A DNA stretch of 64,000 nucleotides from assembly GCF_023278565.1 (NCBI RefSeq), contig NC_064680.1, forward strand, positions 3,720,001 through 3,784,000, read 5' to 3'. The position numbers were made by a program, and so were the translations under genes. Shown one piece after another: positions 1 through 14,753 of the stretch. The stretch is from Colletotrichum lupini (lineage: Eukaryota > Ascomycota > Sordariomycetes > Glomerellales > Glomerellaceae). How positions within the stretch are numbered: the first letter of the stretch is position 1; the number at the start of each line of letters is the position of its first letter. The notes under the pieces are model-generated. The model ran no database searches, was not told the DNA's origin, and worked only from the letters and a program-made list of their open reading frames with translations.

Positions 1-2966
<2,966 letters not shown>

Positions 2967-3364
2967 ATGGACGGAAACGAAGCTGAAATAGCGGCGATGG
3001 AGTTCCCTCAGTCTGGCGTAAAGCCGTACAGACTGGACCGGTAGCACGGGGGATGCGGCGGACGTAACGACGACACGGCTTTGGGTTCTCGGGAAGGGCC
3101 CGGCCTATGACATTCTATCATGTAGATTAGATTTCAATTTGAATCTGTACAGACCATCCTCTTCAACGAACCATGTGTGAATTGCCTCCGCCTCCATTAG
3201 ACAACCCATGCACTTGCCTAGTCCACCATTCTAGGTACTTGGTGAATGAGGTGCTAATTGACGAACCGATCACTTGCATGTGTCGAAGTGGATGACTTTG
3301 AAAGCATTTGCTGAATAATTGTCCCGCGGCTAAACTCATTCGTCATTAGGGAAAGGCTATAAAA
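2967..3364. other. Spacer between convergent genes
   Basis: Both flanking genes end here, so this should hold two 3' UTRs. I see no further coding or RNA signal. Confidence 0.5.
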
Positions 3365-4924
3365 TCATGAACCTGTCGCGGCCTTGGCGGCCTGTTGTCC
3401 TGCTATTCTTCCGTAGACCACGCATTCGAGCAGTGATGAACCTCCCAGGCGGTTGTCGCCATGGATGCCGCCAGTAATTTCTCCAGCAGCCCACAGGCCA
3501 TCGACAGCTGTCTTGTCCTTCCTCAGCACTTGGGCATTTTCGTTGAAAGATGCGCCTCCCATCGTGAAATGAGTGATGGGCGTGACGCGGCCCACGCATA
3601 CTTCCTCTTCGCGGTTGGCCTCGCCAGCCGGAAGTCTCCATCGGCCAAATGTCCGTCTTCCAAAGGCCGAATCGGTGCCTGACGCAACAGCCGCGGCGTA
3701 CTCGTCTACCGCGGCAATGACAGCTGGACTCAAGTCCTTAACCTTCTTCTTCTCCATCAGGCCCTTCCACAGGTAGAAACCCAAATGACCCTCAGAGACC
3801 TCAATCGCACCGGGGTCCATGAGCAAGGTGATGTCCCACTGCTTGACGTCGCCGTCCTCCTTCGGTGGAAGGTTCATAATTGCTTTACTGACGTGTTCCC
3901 TCGTCTCCATCTCGTTCACGAATCTCTCGCCCTTGTTCGACAGCAGAATGCCGCCCTCTCCGCGTAGCATCTCGGCCGCAAGAATCTTGTACCGGACCTC
4001 GGGGTCTTTGGGGTCGACGAACCCTGTCGGGTGTGCCTGTACGCTGTCCATGTCGACAAACTCTGCGCCGACCGCTTCCAATATACCATGAGAAGCCGGT
4101 CGTGCATCGTTCGTTGATGGAATGCCTGCCAGGTCCGGGCGGTACTTAGCGAGAAGTCCGTTAGCGTCACCGGCAAATCCACCGACGGCAAACACCACGG
4201 CACCATCCAAGCGGTGCTGCTCGCCGTCTTGTACGTATTGCACACCATTCACGACGCCATCGGTGACACTGAGCGATGTGACCTCAGCAGAATTTGTAAG
4301 TTGGAACTCGGGATTCTCCCCAAGCTTCTTGAGCAGGGTCGTCACGATGGCTGCTCCTGGCGGGGTCTTGCCGGCCCCTCGGTGGGTTCGAGCAAGGGAG
4401 TGTCCACCGAGAGGGGCAACAACGCTCAGATCAACACCAATTTCATCGACGAGCCAGGTGACAGCATCCGCAGAGCTCTCAGTCAAGAGCTGGACGAGCT
4501 TCGGGCGCTGAACCACACCCTCGCCTTGGGCGAATCGCTTGCCACCAGAACGGACAGTGTCGTCGTAAAAGAGGTGATCCTTGTCCACACCGGCAGCCTT
4601 TTGGAAGCGGGTCCCGGCGCCGTTGATGCCGGACGATGCCTTAATGCTGTTGCCGCCAGGCTTCGGCGCACGGTCGAGCATCCGGACCGATACACCGGCC
4701 TTGAGCGCCTCCTGTGCTGCGGACAGACCAGCTAGGCCGGAGCCGACGACAATGACTGGTTTGCGGGTTGATTGCGCCATATGAGCCAATGATGAGAATC
4801 GTGCGGTGTGTGAGAGTATGTTCAATGCCTTGCTGATGGGACGGTGGTATAGCATGCCCAGGATGGCTGCGAATATGCCAAAGACGAGAGCAATGATGTA
4901 GCGGCGGATCGGACGGATGAACAT
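3365..4924 (-). CDS. FAD-dependent fumarate reductase-like flavoprotein (OSM1/FRD1 type)
   Basis: An intronless frame of 519 residues. A hydrophobic helix at about residues 8-25 is followed by an FAD-binding dinucleotide fold starting VIVVGSGLAGLSAA near residue 58. Further family features are the conserved GGNSIKASSGINGAGT segment, an RTHRGAGKTPPGAAIV stretch, and a C-terminal GEITGGIHGDNRLGGSS motif closing the FAD site. These are typical of the soluble fumarate reductase/flavocytochrome c flavoprotein family, which in yeast reduces fumarate to succinate with reduced flavin and helps reoxidise cofactors. The first Met gives a membrane-anchored form. An internal Met near residue 49, just before the FAD fold, could give a soluble form. 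The length suits the family without the extra cytochrome b5 domain seen in some fungal homologues. It looks like a housekeeping gene with no evident tie to the polyketide cluster. Confidence 0.9.
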   Translation of the reverse strand: MFIRPIRRYIIALVFGIFAAILGMLYHRPISKALNILSHTARFSSLAHMAQSTRKPVIVVGSGLAGLSAAQEALKAGVSVRMLDRAPKPGGNSIKASSGINGAGTRFQKAAGVDKDHLFYDDTVRSGGKRFAQGEGVVQRPKLVQLLTESSADAVTWLVDEIGVDLSVVAPLGGHSLARTHRGAGKTPPGAAIVTTLLKKLGENPEFQLTNSAEVTSLSVTDGVVNGVQYVQDGEQHRLDGAVVFAVGGFAGDANGLLAKYRPDLAGIPSTNDARPASHGILEAVGAEFVDMDSVQAHPTGFVDPKDPEVRYKILAAEMLRGEGGILLSNKGERFVNEMETREHVSKAIMNLPPKEDGDVKQWDITLLMDPGAIEVSEGHLGFYLWKGLMEKKKVKDLSPAVIAAVDEYAAAVASGTDSAFGRRTFGRWRLPAGEANREEEVCVGRVTPITHFTMGGASFNENAQVLRKDKTAVDGLWAAGEITGGIHGDNRLGGSSLLECVVYGRIAGQQAAKAATGS

Positions 4925-5705
4925 TGCAGGTTCAATGGGAGAAAAGTACCGGCCGCCTAGTGAGTAAGATTGCAGCTATATAGTGATAAGTGCCAGGCAT
5001 GTCTTCGGAGTACTGTGGGTAATTGGTGACATGTCAGACGATTTTGAGTCGTACGATGTCGTCTGGAGAGAAGGTGGCCAGATTCGGTAGCTTCGAGGTG
5101 GGCCTCGGTGAGACAGGTCAGGATACCTGGATGGGCGGGGTATCCTTCGGTGAAGGTCGGTAAGCCCAGCTCTTTCCATTTCCCTTCTCTCTCTCTCTTT
5201 CCTTCTCTTGTGACTTTTAAACCGCCTAGGGAAGGTGCTGTTTCTTGTATCAGTACCTAGGTACCTTATGGAAGAAGAACCTCAAATGCTAAAAACTGCA
5301 GGACCACCGAAGTGCCACGTGACTGCTTCTTCCCATCTTCCATGTCCCCCGCCAACGTCCAACATCCCTTGTCCAACGTCACGACAGCCTTGCCGTCAGA
5401 CATTCATGACATCTCATATCTTGATCACGCTCAAGGAGACTCAGAGGCCACTTGATAAGAGGCAAGTGATGTTTCTCTACTGCACCAGCGATCGCATGGC
5501 ACGAATTCACCACGCCTGCTGGGGATGAACATTAAATAGACACACAGCCCAGTGTGCAGCCAAAGCAAGTGGCAATGAATCTCTAGTAGTAGGTTGATGT
5601 AGGAAGTGCTAACTGTTACTAGCCACATGCAGGCAACATGATAATGTCTCCTGGTGGTTGCAGCCACGCTTCTCAGTCATTTCAGCAACTTGACGCTCGC
5701 GTCTT
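4925..5705. other. Upstream region of the flavoprotein gene
   Basis: Non-coding as far as I can see. It contains a CT-rich run near 5186-5210 (CTCTCTCTCTC) that would lie in the promoter or 5' leader of the minus-strand flavoprotein gene. Confidence 0.45.
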
Positions 5706-6669
5706 CTAGAGCTGTTCTTTTGAGGCTTCACGATCTCCGAGGTTGTCGATGTCACAGATAGTTCTCATAACCAAATTTTCCGCATCTGGCCACGGTAAAT
5801 CATCAATCAACGTCACCATGACCGACTGATGGATGTGCCATGATGCCTGGTGCGCTCCGTCGTCGAGATCTTCCGGGCCCAGACGCAAGAGCGTGACAGC
5901 CCCTTAGAACAGTAGAGCGACCTTTATCACTTGATCCAAGGGGTCCTAAGTACCCATGGACGGATCTGCCAACGGAATGGCGAAAGAGCACGCAACTACA
6001 AGCCCCGCAGCCATCAGCGCTGCTTCGCAAGTCGAAGGCGTCAAATTCCGTACGAGTGCCGGACGGCACGATTCCAAAGCCAACACCCTACCTTATGATG
6101 AAGACCAGTCATCACACGTTTCGACATGGACATTCTGGGTGAGCCAGTCAAATTTCTACGATTGCGAGGTGTATTGCAGAAAACGCAAAAATAGTTCGAT
6201 ACACGATTTTTTGTGCCATCAAATGTCGCCCGATCACTTGCTGGTACACTGACAGAACCCCGGACTGGCTCGGCGGGCTTACAAGGAACACCGCCAAATG
6301 ACCGAAGTAATGGCCGAATAGAAAGTCGGCTGCCGGGTCCGAGCCCGGCCAGTTCGGAGTTGGCGTATGTGGTAGAAACATATCCCGAAAGTCACCAATT
6401 CCAACTGCTCTATTCTCATCAGGGCGGCCTTGCTGCAGCGAAAGATCCGAGAATGTGTCTTGCGACTCTAGTAAATGTCGATACACACATTCACGTCCTC
6501 TCTTTCGGCAGCGACTGCATATGTTTTGTCTTCATTACACTGGGCAGCTTGTTAGCTGTAGACCTTTCGGCGTACTTTTCATCAACCCACAGAGCCTTAC
6601 TCTGACACGGCGTTCCCTACACTGGAGACAGCCATGATGAGAGTTGACACGGGATCGCTGCGACGGCAT
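5706..6669 (-). pseudogene. Decayed Zn2Cys6 transcription factor (UPC2-like)
   Basis: On the minus strand, ATG at 6669 opens an exon (6669-6601) ending in the first half of a zinc cluster, GCLQCRERRVR. A 61-nt GT-AG intron (6600-6540) is followed by CNEDK. The rest of the cluster, CSRCRKRGRECVY, continues in a frame one base off, so the C-x2-C-x6-C-x6-C-x2-C-x6-C pattern is complete but frameshifted. Downstream are fragments typical of the fungal-specific regulatory region: a GHYFGHLAVFL stretch, TIFAFSAIHLA near 6165, ALMAAGLVVACSFAIPLADP near 6000, and a tail ending at 5706. At least three in-frame stops (TGA after HLAIVEI, a TAG and a TAA near 5900-5950) interrupt it. Several fit C-to-T change in CpA context. 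The gene is almost certainly non-functional. Exact intron borders in the distal half are not resolvable by eye. Confidence 0.72.
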
Positions 6670-6940
6670 TGCAACGGGCACAATTGCCACACACTTCCTC
6701 CGGTTACTGTCGCGGACTGACTGCTACAGGAGAGCTACAAGCCGTAGTAACCATTCGTCATGGTCAGACTTCCTCTTCAATGAGTTCCGTGAAGCAGCTC
6801 TGCTTCTCGCCGCTGCTTTGTGGCACCCAGCTGTGCAGGATGCATGCCCCTGTCGTGTTGACAGAGAGCCAGCCAATCTCCACTAGGTGTCGCTGCACAA
6901 CATGGTCCCTCCAGCGCCCTGGAATCAATATCCAACAACA

Positions 6941-7043
6941 GTCAAGGTGCCAGAGTGGTTAATGGGCTGCCCTGCTATCGGATTTTCTGATTTCAGCTTA
7001 GGCAGTGGCTTCGGTCGCGCAGGTTCGAATCCTGTCCTTGACG
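6941..7043 (+). tRNA. tRNA-Ser(GCT) with 22-nt intron
   Basis: The acceptor arms GTCAAGG (6941-6947) and CCTTGAC (7036-7042) pair fully, with discriminator G at 7043 as usual for tRNA-Ser. The anticodon stem CTGCC (6967-6971) pairs with GGCAG (7001-7005). The loop CTGCTA...A carries anticodon GCT at 6974-6976. The intron occupies 6978-6999, one base 3' of the anticodon, the canonical place for a nuclear tRNA intron. A long variable arm (about 7006-7018) is the class II feature of tRNA-Ser. The T arm GCAGG-TTCGAAT-CCTGT is canonical. Confidence 0.93.
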
Positions 7044-10000
7044 CACAAGCAATACTAGTCGGCGATGTTTTTTGAAAATGACGACGGAGTTCGCGACAAC
7101 ATTTTGCTTCGCAGATATACGCGTACTGTGATAGTGGCTGACTCTGCTATAGGAAAACCTTCCTTGTCAAACTCGTGTGGGAGGGCTATCGAATTCATTC
7201 AAAATGCATGGAAGATGACACCAGGATACCTTGTTGGTTGGGACGCGCCTGGTGGGCCTCGTTCGGTGAAATTGACTGCGAAGCAATGACCTTTTTCAAT
7301 TTTCCCGTCTATCATCTGCCGCGTCCTGGGGGCTGCCTGCAAGCCTGTCACCGAATTTACTCTTACAAGCGATACTACCATGGAGCGCAGCAAATGCGGC
7401 CGACCTCCTGGCTGGCTATCGACCGAAATACCTCGGTGCCAAATCAACACGACTCCCCCTCGCATCATCATTAGGGGCCGCTTGTCATTCGACCTACGAC
7501 GGAGTGCTAGATTGCATCTGTTGTACTTTAGCTACACGAAGAAACGGCGGACGCCTCGCCAGGGAGTCAATTGGAGACGTGAGGGTTGCATCCGCGCCGT
7601 CAGCAACCCCAAAAAGGAATCTTATCAATTCCCTTCCAACCATCCTGCCAAACAATCAACACTGGTCGTCGAGATGCCACGGGCATGCATGGGTAGCCTG
7701 AATTTTGAGTGCTGCCGAGTTATCCGGTGGTGATCGTTGGCGCCTCCCTTCTTGGCATCGGCTTCCGCTCCTAGGCATGCAGGCAATAACGGCTAAATGC
7801 AACTGTTTGAACTTTGAAGTTTGTAGGCTAGGATCCCAAAACGCATCTAGCTTTGGGAAATGCAGTAAGTGCCTATCGAGGAGGAGACCTCTGACAGATT
7901 GTCCTAGCTTCTTTGGCTGCACATCACCCCAGACATTTGCATTCGAACGAGCCGACGGACGGAAAAGGAGGCCCGACGTCAAACTCCGGTCTGCCATCCC
8001 ATTTTTTCTCGGCTCGACTCCAGGCTTGACGTGAAATCATTCCCTTTCTGCCAGGCCAGTGCACGGGGGCTGCACCTCAACAGCAGCGAAAAGGTTGGGA
8101 ATCCACCTCTCAACGCCGCGTCGAAGTGGGACGATTCTTTCCAAAGGAGGACGCATCTCGGAGAAATGGAAGTTGCTTAGCAGCCTTCGCTCTCCCCTGC
8201 CACTGGACAGCCTAGGCTTCGTGCAACAGCGCGGCCCTGGAACGCCACGCCGCAGGCGGCTGCTGTGGGACGGGGTCCTGAACAACGTGCTGACGGAGCC
8301 CTATGAACCTTGGCATCGCACCATGGACCTTTTAGGAGGCGTCTTTGCGGTATTTCCAGCACAAGCCCTGGACGGAAACGCTGCGAGAGCGGCCTTGGCC
8401 ATGCAAAAAGGGGGCTGCGAAAGACAGAATGAGTGACCGTCGTTGGCTTCTCGCCTTCTTGGCAGTTCGAATAGGTTGATGTGTCTGTCGTCTCCTGATC
8501 CATTCGGCTTTCGCTCGAGCCTCAATCATTGGCATTACGGACCAAGGGGCTGGGCATCGAAAATCGATCCGCGGCTACCGTTGAACGGCGGCTTGCTCGG
8601 GCCAAGGTGCTGGCCAGAGATTGAACAAAGACGACGGTATACGAATTCTCGCCAGTTTGTCGTTGTACGCCGCCTGGCTGAGCCGTTCGTCCAGTCCGTG
8701 GCATGGGGGTGGTCGAAGAAGTAGGCGTGGGCCTTTGCGCGATCTTTTGACAGACTTCCCAGGCAACAAAGGTCTAAGTGCATGGGTATTTGATTCACGC
8801 TGCAGTATTCGACTACGCCGCCCGTCAGACATTTGGAATCTACGAGCGCTGTAAACTATTCCGCTACTGTGATGGTCGTATTCGTGGCGTCTGTTGACTT
8901 CCTTCCCGCTGACTACTCGGGATCTCCTCGATTTCCCCAGTCCGTCGCTCACTAACAACTACTAGTTGCTGCTATCACCACGCAACCCCAGAGCAGAGTC
9001 GCTCGCACGGCTCGGTATGCTCCAATGCCATCTTTGGATTGCCAACTGGCTCAGCGGAGTGAAGAGCGATTTGCAGCTGGCCGACGAATTGAGAGCCAAT
9101 GGGTATCTATCTGTTCAGGTGACATTTTGTTAGTGGACTGATGATCCCCCGGAGCCGGCAGTAGAAAAAGGCAGTGATGAGCGCCCTAGTGTGGTGTCAC
9201 TGTCACCGCTGCGAGAAGAGACCGCAGAGCATCCCACGTCCAGGGTTGCATGACAGGGCACGGACAGGCGCGGCATTCGTCAGAACAGGTGACTTCCACT
9301 GTGGCATCTTGCCATGTCTTTGCTCTGGTTTGTCGGTGCCGGTTCGGAGCGAAGATGTCCAGTATGTCCGATACCCAGAATTCACGAATGCCCTCAGAGC
9401 GATCCAACATTCGAGGTCTGTCTGGAGTAGCTACTTTGAATCATCATCTGACATGATCAAGGTGCGAAGTTACAGGTCCTAGAATGGATAGACGCTTGTC
9501 AGTCAAACATCAATTGGGGCTGCCCACGTTCCGGACGAAGGGACGTAAGAACAGTGTATGGAGACAAGAACTCCCGCGTCGTGGCTTGCTTCCAAATTCC
9601 TAGGAAAAGTCGAACTACGTACAATGCCGGCGCAGTCTGGGGAAATAGGCTAGAGGCCACCAGATCTGGGGAAAAGGCAATTGCACGCCAACACGCATGA
9701 TGGTTGTCCAGGGCAGGGAGGACCCCAAAGACTACAGCGGGAGCCCGAACACATGTCGTGGTTCGTCCAGCGCCTGGTGCCATCATCGGACCATTCGCAC
9801 TAGAAGGTGTGTATTTCGACTCGGTATATGCATACATACACGGAAGCAATGGGACTTGGCCTTTTGTCGATCGAGTCCACGGCAAAGGGTGTGCAGCAAT
9901 CGCCCAAGCTTTCCCCGCAGCCCAGCGCCATGTGGCCGTCGATTGCGCGCTTCTGATGGAGGCCATTGTTGGGGTTGATCAACCTGGCTACTCCAATACA

Positions 10001-10784
10001 GCACGGTCATGATGACGCTTTAGATCAACTTGGCTCGACTTTGCAGGCTTTCAGCATACGGACGATGGCTCAGAACCTGGGTAGACTGTATTGCGGTACA
10101 GAAGAGCTCTCAAACCATCCTCGAAGTGTTTCCCACACAGAAAGAGAGGAAATGCCTTGACGCTTGACACACACCTTGGAGAAACTCTTCGTCCCGGTAT
10201 TGTATCCGCGTCAACATCTGAAGCCGGAGTCAACGGGGCTTGGGGTGTCTCGAATAGGCTGGGATATTGCCAGTCCACCCCCAGATTCCCCGCAACACCC
10301 ATCTTTAGGGCACGGTTGATGTGGACAGTGACCGGCAGAATGTGACCAGATGACAGATGTATTGCGACAAAGACCGGCAAGAGGCAGAAAGATCTCGCCC
10401 AAAGAGCTGGATTGGTTGAAACGCGCGATGCGATGCAGGACCGAAACAGTGGTGCTATGTTCCCACCATACAGACTACAAACTGGGGGAGTGGAAACCTC
10501 CAATCTTGATGAAATTCGCCATTGACAAACAAGATCACTATAGTTGATCGGCCCCAAAGAGCCTTTTGGTGTAAGTCAAACCTCCTCTCTTGGACGCTCT
10601 CAAGAAGCCTACTAGCAGCAGCAGCAGCCGCAGCATCGCCAACCGGGCCAGTACTAATATCATACCGACTGCCGGCAGATTATGCCCGCCCACGATCCGT
10701 AGCCAAGACGGGGAAGAGCCGTGGCGGTAATTTGGCCAGTCCCCTGTTGCAGGAATGAGTTTTTCATCCAGCACCGCCGAAGTG
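7044..10784. other. Long gene-poor stretch, no gene recognised
   Basis: About 3.7 kb with many overlapping short frames on both strands, none showing a recognisable domain or a credible exon chain. There is a short GCA-type triplet run near 10613-10630. Base composition is balanced, unlike the AT-rich block at the right end of the window. It may contain gene relics too decayed to name. Confidence 0.4.
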
Positions 10785-10792
10785 CTACCCTT
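10785..10792. repeat. Left target-site duplication CTACCCTT
   Basis: The eight bases CTACCCTT directly abut the left terminal inverted repeat and recur identically at 11321-11328. Confidence 0.85.
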
Positions 10793-11320
10793 GAGTATGT
10801 GTGTTCCGCACCCACACGTTGGGTATCCCGCACCCGTACTAGGCTCGTTCAGGCAAGTGGTGGGCAGCACGTGATTACATTGCCGAACGGCAGTCACGTG
10901 CTGCGCTCTCGGCGCGCCTTCCTATTGTTTTTGCTTCTATTTGGACGCGTATTTCCCTCGCCCAAACACCTCATTTTCTAACTATTTTCAACACAGGAAA
11001 GGTACTTTTTCTAATACCAAAATATGGGCTCTAGAGACGTATTTCCTCTGAGCAAATCATGACTTTCAAAGTCGTCGTTTTGAAAAACGCGTACAGCTAG
11101 TATCGGAAAGAGGGTATAGCAGAGGAAGGTGCAGCAGAGGAAGGTATAGGAGACCAAGGCGGGATGCGCCTTCCATTCTCCAGAAATTTCCGGAATAATA
11201 GTGGCTCCGGGCCAGAAGTGGCTGCTGCGGCGGTGCAATCACGTGCTGTCCACTACTTGCCTGAACGAGCCTAGTATGGGTGCGGGATACCCAACGTGTG
11301 GGTGCGGAATACACATACTC
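10793..11320. mobile_element. 528-bp non-autonomous DNA transposon (MITE-like, possible hAT)
   Basis: The two ends are inverted copies of each other. Positions 10793-10885 match the reverse complement of 11228-11320 at 86 of 93 positions. Both ends start GAGTATGTGT. All seven mismatches are transitions (G/A or T/C). The element is bracketed by identical 8-bp direct repeats, CTACCCTT, the target duplication expected of a cut-and-paste insertion. Eight base pairs is the duplication length of hAT-type transposases, though a 93-bp inverted repeat is long for that group and the family call is tentative. The ~340-bp interior has no transposase-like frame, so the copy depends on an enzyme encoded elsewhere. 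CACGTG sits at the inner part of each arm. Confidence 0.88.
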
Positions 11321-11328
11321 CTACCCTT
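11321..11328. repeat. Right target-site duplication CTACCCTT
   Basis: Identical to 10785-10792 and immediately outside the right inverted repeat. The pair shows that the element inserted here as a unit. Confidence 0.85.
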
Positions 11329-13335
11329 GGTCCGCTAGGCCTTTTGGTTCAACCATATTCATGACACACGGTAATATCGAGGTGCCGCTACAAGTTACAA
11401 CTCAAAGGGACCTTTTTTGCCGTCCTCCTGTCTCGCCCAATGAGAGCGCGACCGCGAAGAGGGAACAATCTGGACGGAATTCGTGGAAGGCCGGGCGTCA
11501 GGGCAGAGCATAACGCCAGTCCGAAAACGTTCAGACGGGAGACGCACCTCTCAATTCCGCTGCAGTGATAGTTACATCAGGTGTTATCGCCACGCCCTCC
11601 CTGCATTTTGGGGCTCAATCTGGTCTTGGCCGGTCGCCCTGCTGCTGCTCAGCGATGTATCCGCAATCCCACGCATCGTGTCTGCGTCGGCGTTGGGCTG
11701 CTGGACAGCATGGTAAAGGGAACGAGCAGCGCCATCTAGAAACGTCGGGCTATACTCTGCAGATGCGGCCCTCGACGTCTTTGGGGACGGGATGAACGAG
11801 ACTTCGGCCATATGGTATTTCAGTCGCTAATTAACTGTCCTTTGACAAACGTCAGAGGCTAGGCGCTTTGGGGGTAGCTTTCGACAACAGCAAGCCCAGG
11901 CCGCTTATGCAATAATGATTTGCCTTTCATCACCCACCCCCGCTACTTGCTAGTTGCAGACGGCGACCAAAGCAGCCACGCCTAAAAAATTGGAGAAGCT
12001 TTCTGGTGACGGAAAAGGTGGGAATGACATCAGCTCGTGGACTGATTTCCCAAGTGGCCCAAGGCAGGGAGCTATCCATCTCCATTGCTCCTTTGGTCGT
12101 CGCATGTTTTCTTGCTGGGTAATCTCAATTGTCATAATCTTCCGCACCTAGGTATCCCGAACACTGGAATTCGACAGTAGCTCAAACCAGCGGGGGTGGG
12201 CGAAAGGATGACCGTTCCAAGATGTCTCAGAGCTTGAGATGGCGAGACTCTTCTCTCAAATCGGCCTTCCTCCCCATCATTGGATACCAAGTTTACCAGG
12301 GCTGGGCAAGACCAAGTTACCTTCAACAACCCGAGATTTGTTCCCCCGCTACTTGCATCACTGACCGGATGGCCGGGATGTAAGCAAAGAGTTGCCGAAC
12401 TGTTGATGGGGATGGATCGAGGAGCTGCTATTCTCACAGGGGCTGCAAGCTCACTAATGCGCCAGTCCGAGGGCTGGCCGTCTCCATACGATCTGGGCAT
12501 GTCGTCGTTGAGCTGGCATGCTGGCTTCGAAGCATATGGCGATGGAAACCCCCTTTACCAGCAGACCCTTCCTTTTCGGCCCGTCTGGCCTCTGGGGAAG
12601 ACGAGAGGAGGGTTTTATTCGCGCCATTGCGGATTTTCTTCCGTGTCATTTCCAGCAGATCTCCCCTTCCAATGGCGGGCTCCGACGCCGTGTCAGTGGT
12701 CACTCCACCACCACCCGACATCGCAACCTAAAATATTAAAAATAATGAATCTATTATGGAGCCTCCGTTGCACCCCATTCCCATTTCATCCCCCGGTTCA
12801 TTCTTCTCTGGGCTTTAAAGATCGGCCCTTGGAAGCAGACGGCTCGCCTTTCGCCCTCACACCCTCTTAGTCTACCAACTACGCGATCTTACTCGACCCA
12901 CTCCCTCCCTCTTCCTCCTGCAGACGACGCCTCCTCTCCTCACTTGTCCTCCACGCTGCTTCTCCTCCTCCTCCTCATCCATCTCCAGTTCTCCGCGTCA
13001 GTCGGGGCCCACGTATCTGTACATACCCCAGACGTTCACACACGTTCACGAAGCTACCGGCCCATCAGCATTCTGCATTTTGCGCTGACCCTCGACCCCG
13101 GCTTCCGTTCGTCCTGGCTTGATCGTTTCTTGCCTCGAACCCCGTTCTTCCCCCATTACTTAAAGACTGCTCCCCACCCATTCCCCGGAGTCGAAAGAAA
13201 CCTTCCTTCATCAAAGTTGTGTGCCGTCTTCCGTGGAGTTTGCCTACTCTTGCTACAAGATACCCCCCTATACTCATTTTTCTATCTGGTTACATACTTG
13301 CCTTATTATCTCTTACACCCGGAAGACTACACACA
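11329..13335. other. Non-coding region and long leader of the acetate transporter gene
   Basis: No gene recognised. A 196-codon frame at 12280-12870 has no domain and odd composition. From about 12840 the sequence becomes very rich in CCTCC/CTTCTC tracts up to the ATG at 13336, which resembles the promoter and long pyrimidine-rich 5' leader of a strongly expressed fungal gene. Confidence 0.5.
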
Positions 13336-14753
13336 ATGGCCACACACGAGGCTCACCACAACGCCGTCCCTCCACAGGACGTGGAGAAGGATGTGCATAC
13401 CTCTGGTGCCGACCACTACAATGGTGCCAATGGTGCTCAAGTAGGCCAAAACACATACTCACGACAAGCCGGGCCTTTCTCCCGCGTTGCCGACTACCGG
13501 AACATGACTGAAGGAGAAGCGCAGGCATTCGGTGGTTCGCTCCAACCCGGTGTATGGAAGCCGTACGAACACAGAAAGTTCGCAAACCCAGCACCACTCG
13601 GTCTCTCAGCCTTCGCCCTCACGACGTTCGTCCTTTCTTGCGTCAACCTCCACGCTCGCGGCGTGACTGCGCCCAACATTGCCGTCCCCCTCGCCTTTGG
13701 ATACGGAGGTCTGGTCCAGCTCCTCGCTGGCATGTGGTATGTCAAGATTTTTCTTCCCATGTTTTCTTTTTTTCCCTTTTCCGTGCCAGGGTCCTCAAAA
13801 CTTCCCCAACATCTCATCTCAACCGTCTCCACGATGTCTCCCGCAAGCGGAAGCTCCGGTGCGTTCATGTGGAGCATGGATGCGCTCCTTAGCGCCGGAG
13901 TGGACCTTGAGCTAGACACACAAGCATGGGGGACTCGGGGAAGTTTGGTCCACAGGATGCTTGCCTACGCCCGGGACCAGGGGAACCTGTGGAGAAGCTT
14001 GTGTAATACGAGCATCACAAACCAGTCATCACTTTGCATCCTTCATCCGCGCCAATGCTGACTGACGGTTGGTCGTTCACAGGGAGATGGCCGTCGGCAA
14101 CACCTTTGGTGCCACTGCTCTCTCATCGTACGGCGGCTTCTGGATCGCATACGGCATCCTCTTGACCCCCAACTGGGGCATCATCGCCGCGGACGGCCCC
14201 TATGCCGCGAACTACTCTGATCACTACTCAGCTGTCGGTTTCTTCCTGACGGGCTGGTTCATCTTCACGACGCTGCTGCTCCTCTGCACCCTGCGCTCGA
14301 CCGTGGTCTTCTTCTCCCTCTTCTTCACCCTCGATTTAGCCTTCCTCTTCCTCGCCTGCGAGAACTACGCCGCCAACAACGGTGCGTTGACCGCGTCGCG
14401 CAACCTGCAGATTTGCGGTGGTACTTTTGGTATGCTTGCCGCGTTTTTGGCGTGGTATTGCGCTCTGGCAGGTCTTCAGGACGATAGGTGAGTTTTTTTT
14501 GCATACTATCCACCCACCTTTCCGCTCGACCGGCGATCGGTTCAGGTCTACGCTAGACCGTGCCGTCATCGTTGCTGTTTCCCCTCTCTCCTCCCCGCCG
14601 CGCTATAGCGTAGAACAATGCGCGCGATGTGGATTCAGTTTGCTAATATTGAAATTTCTCTACAGCAACTCCTTCTTCCAGGTTCCTGTCTTCCACCTCC
14701 CGTGGTCCGACAAGGGCAAGGAGATTCGCCGGGCCAAGAGCAACGTCGCCTAA
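13336..14753 (+). CDS. GPR1/FUN34/YaaH-family acetate transporter (Ady2/AcpA-like)
   Basis: Three exons, 13336-13736, 14083-14487 and 14666-14753, with GT-AG introns of 346 and 178 nt, give 297 residues. The hydrophilic N-terminus is followed by the family signature [17 protein letters not shown] near residue 77. Six hydrophobic helices follow, including [14 protein letters not shown] and [18 protein letters not shown]. The tail ends in a charged segment containing [17 protein letters not shown]. Members carry acetate or ammonium across the plasma membrane and are often induced by acetate or when glucose is low. The splice phases (2 and 2) restore the frame exactly, which supports this structure over the unspliced frame that runs into the first intron. 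No link to the PKS cluster is evident beyond the general role of acetate as a precursor. Confidence 0.9.

Noticed and set aside
9499..10012. Overlapping open frames of 102-155 codons on both strands
   Set aside because: Neither strand shows a recognisable motif or splice context; mirror frames of this size are common in balanced DNA.
12280..12870. 196-codon open frame upstream of the acetate transporter
   Set aside because: No domain, odd composition, and it overlaps pyrimidine-rich leader-like sequence; likely chance.
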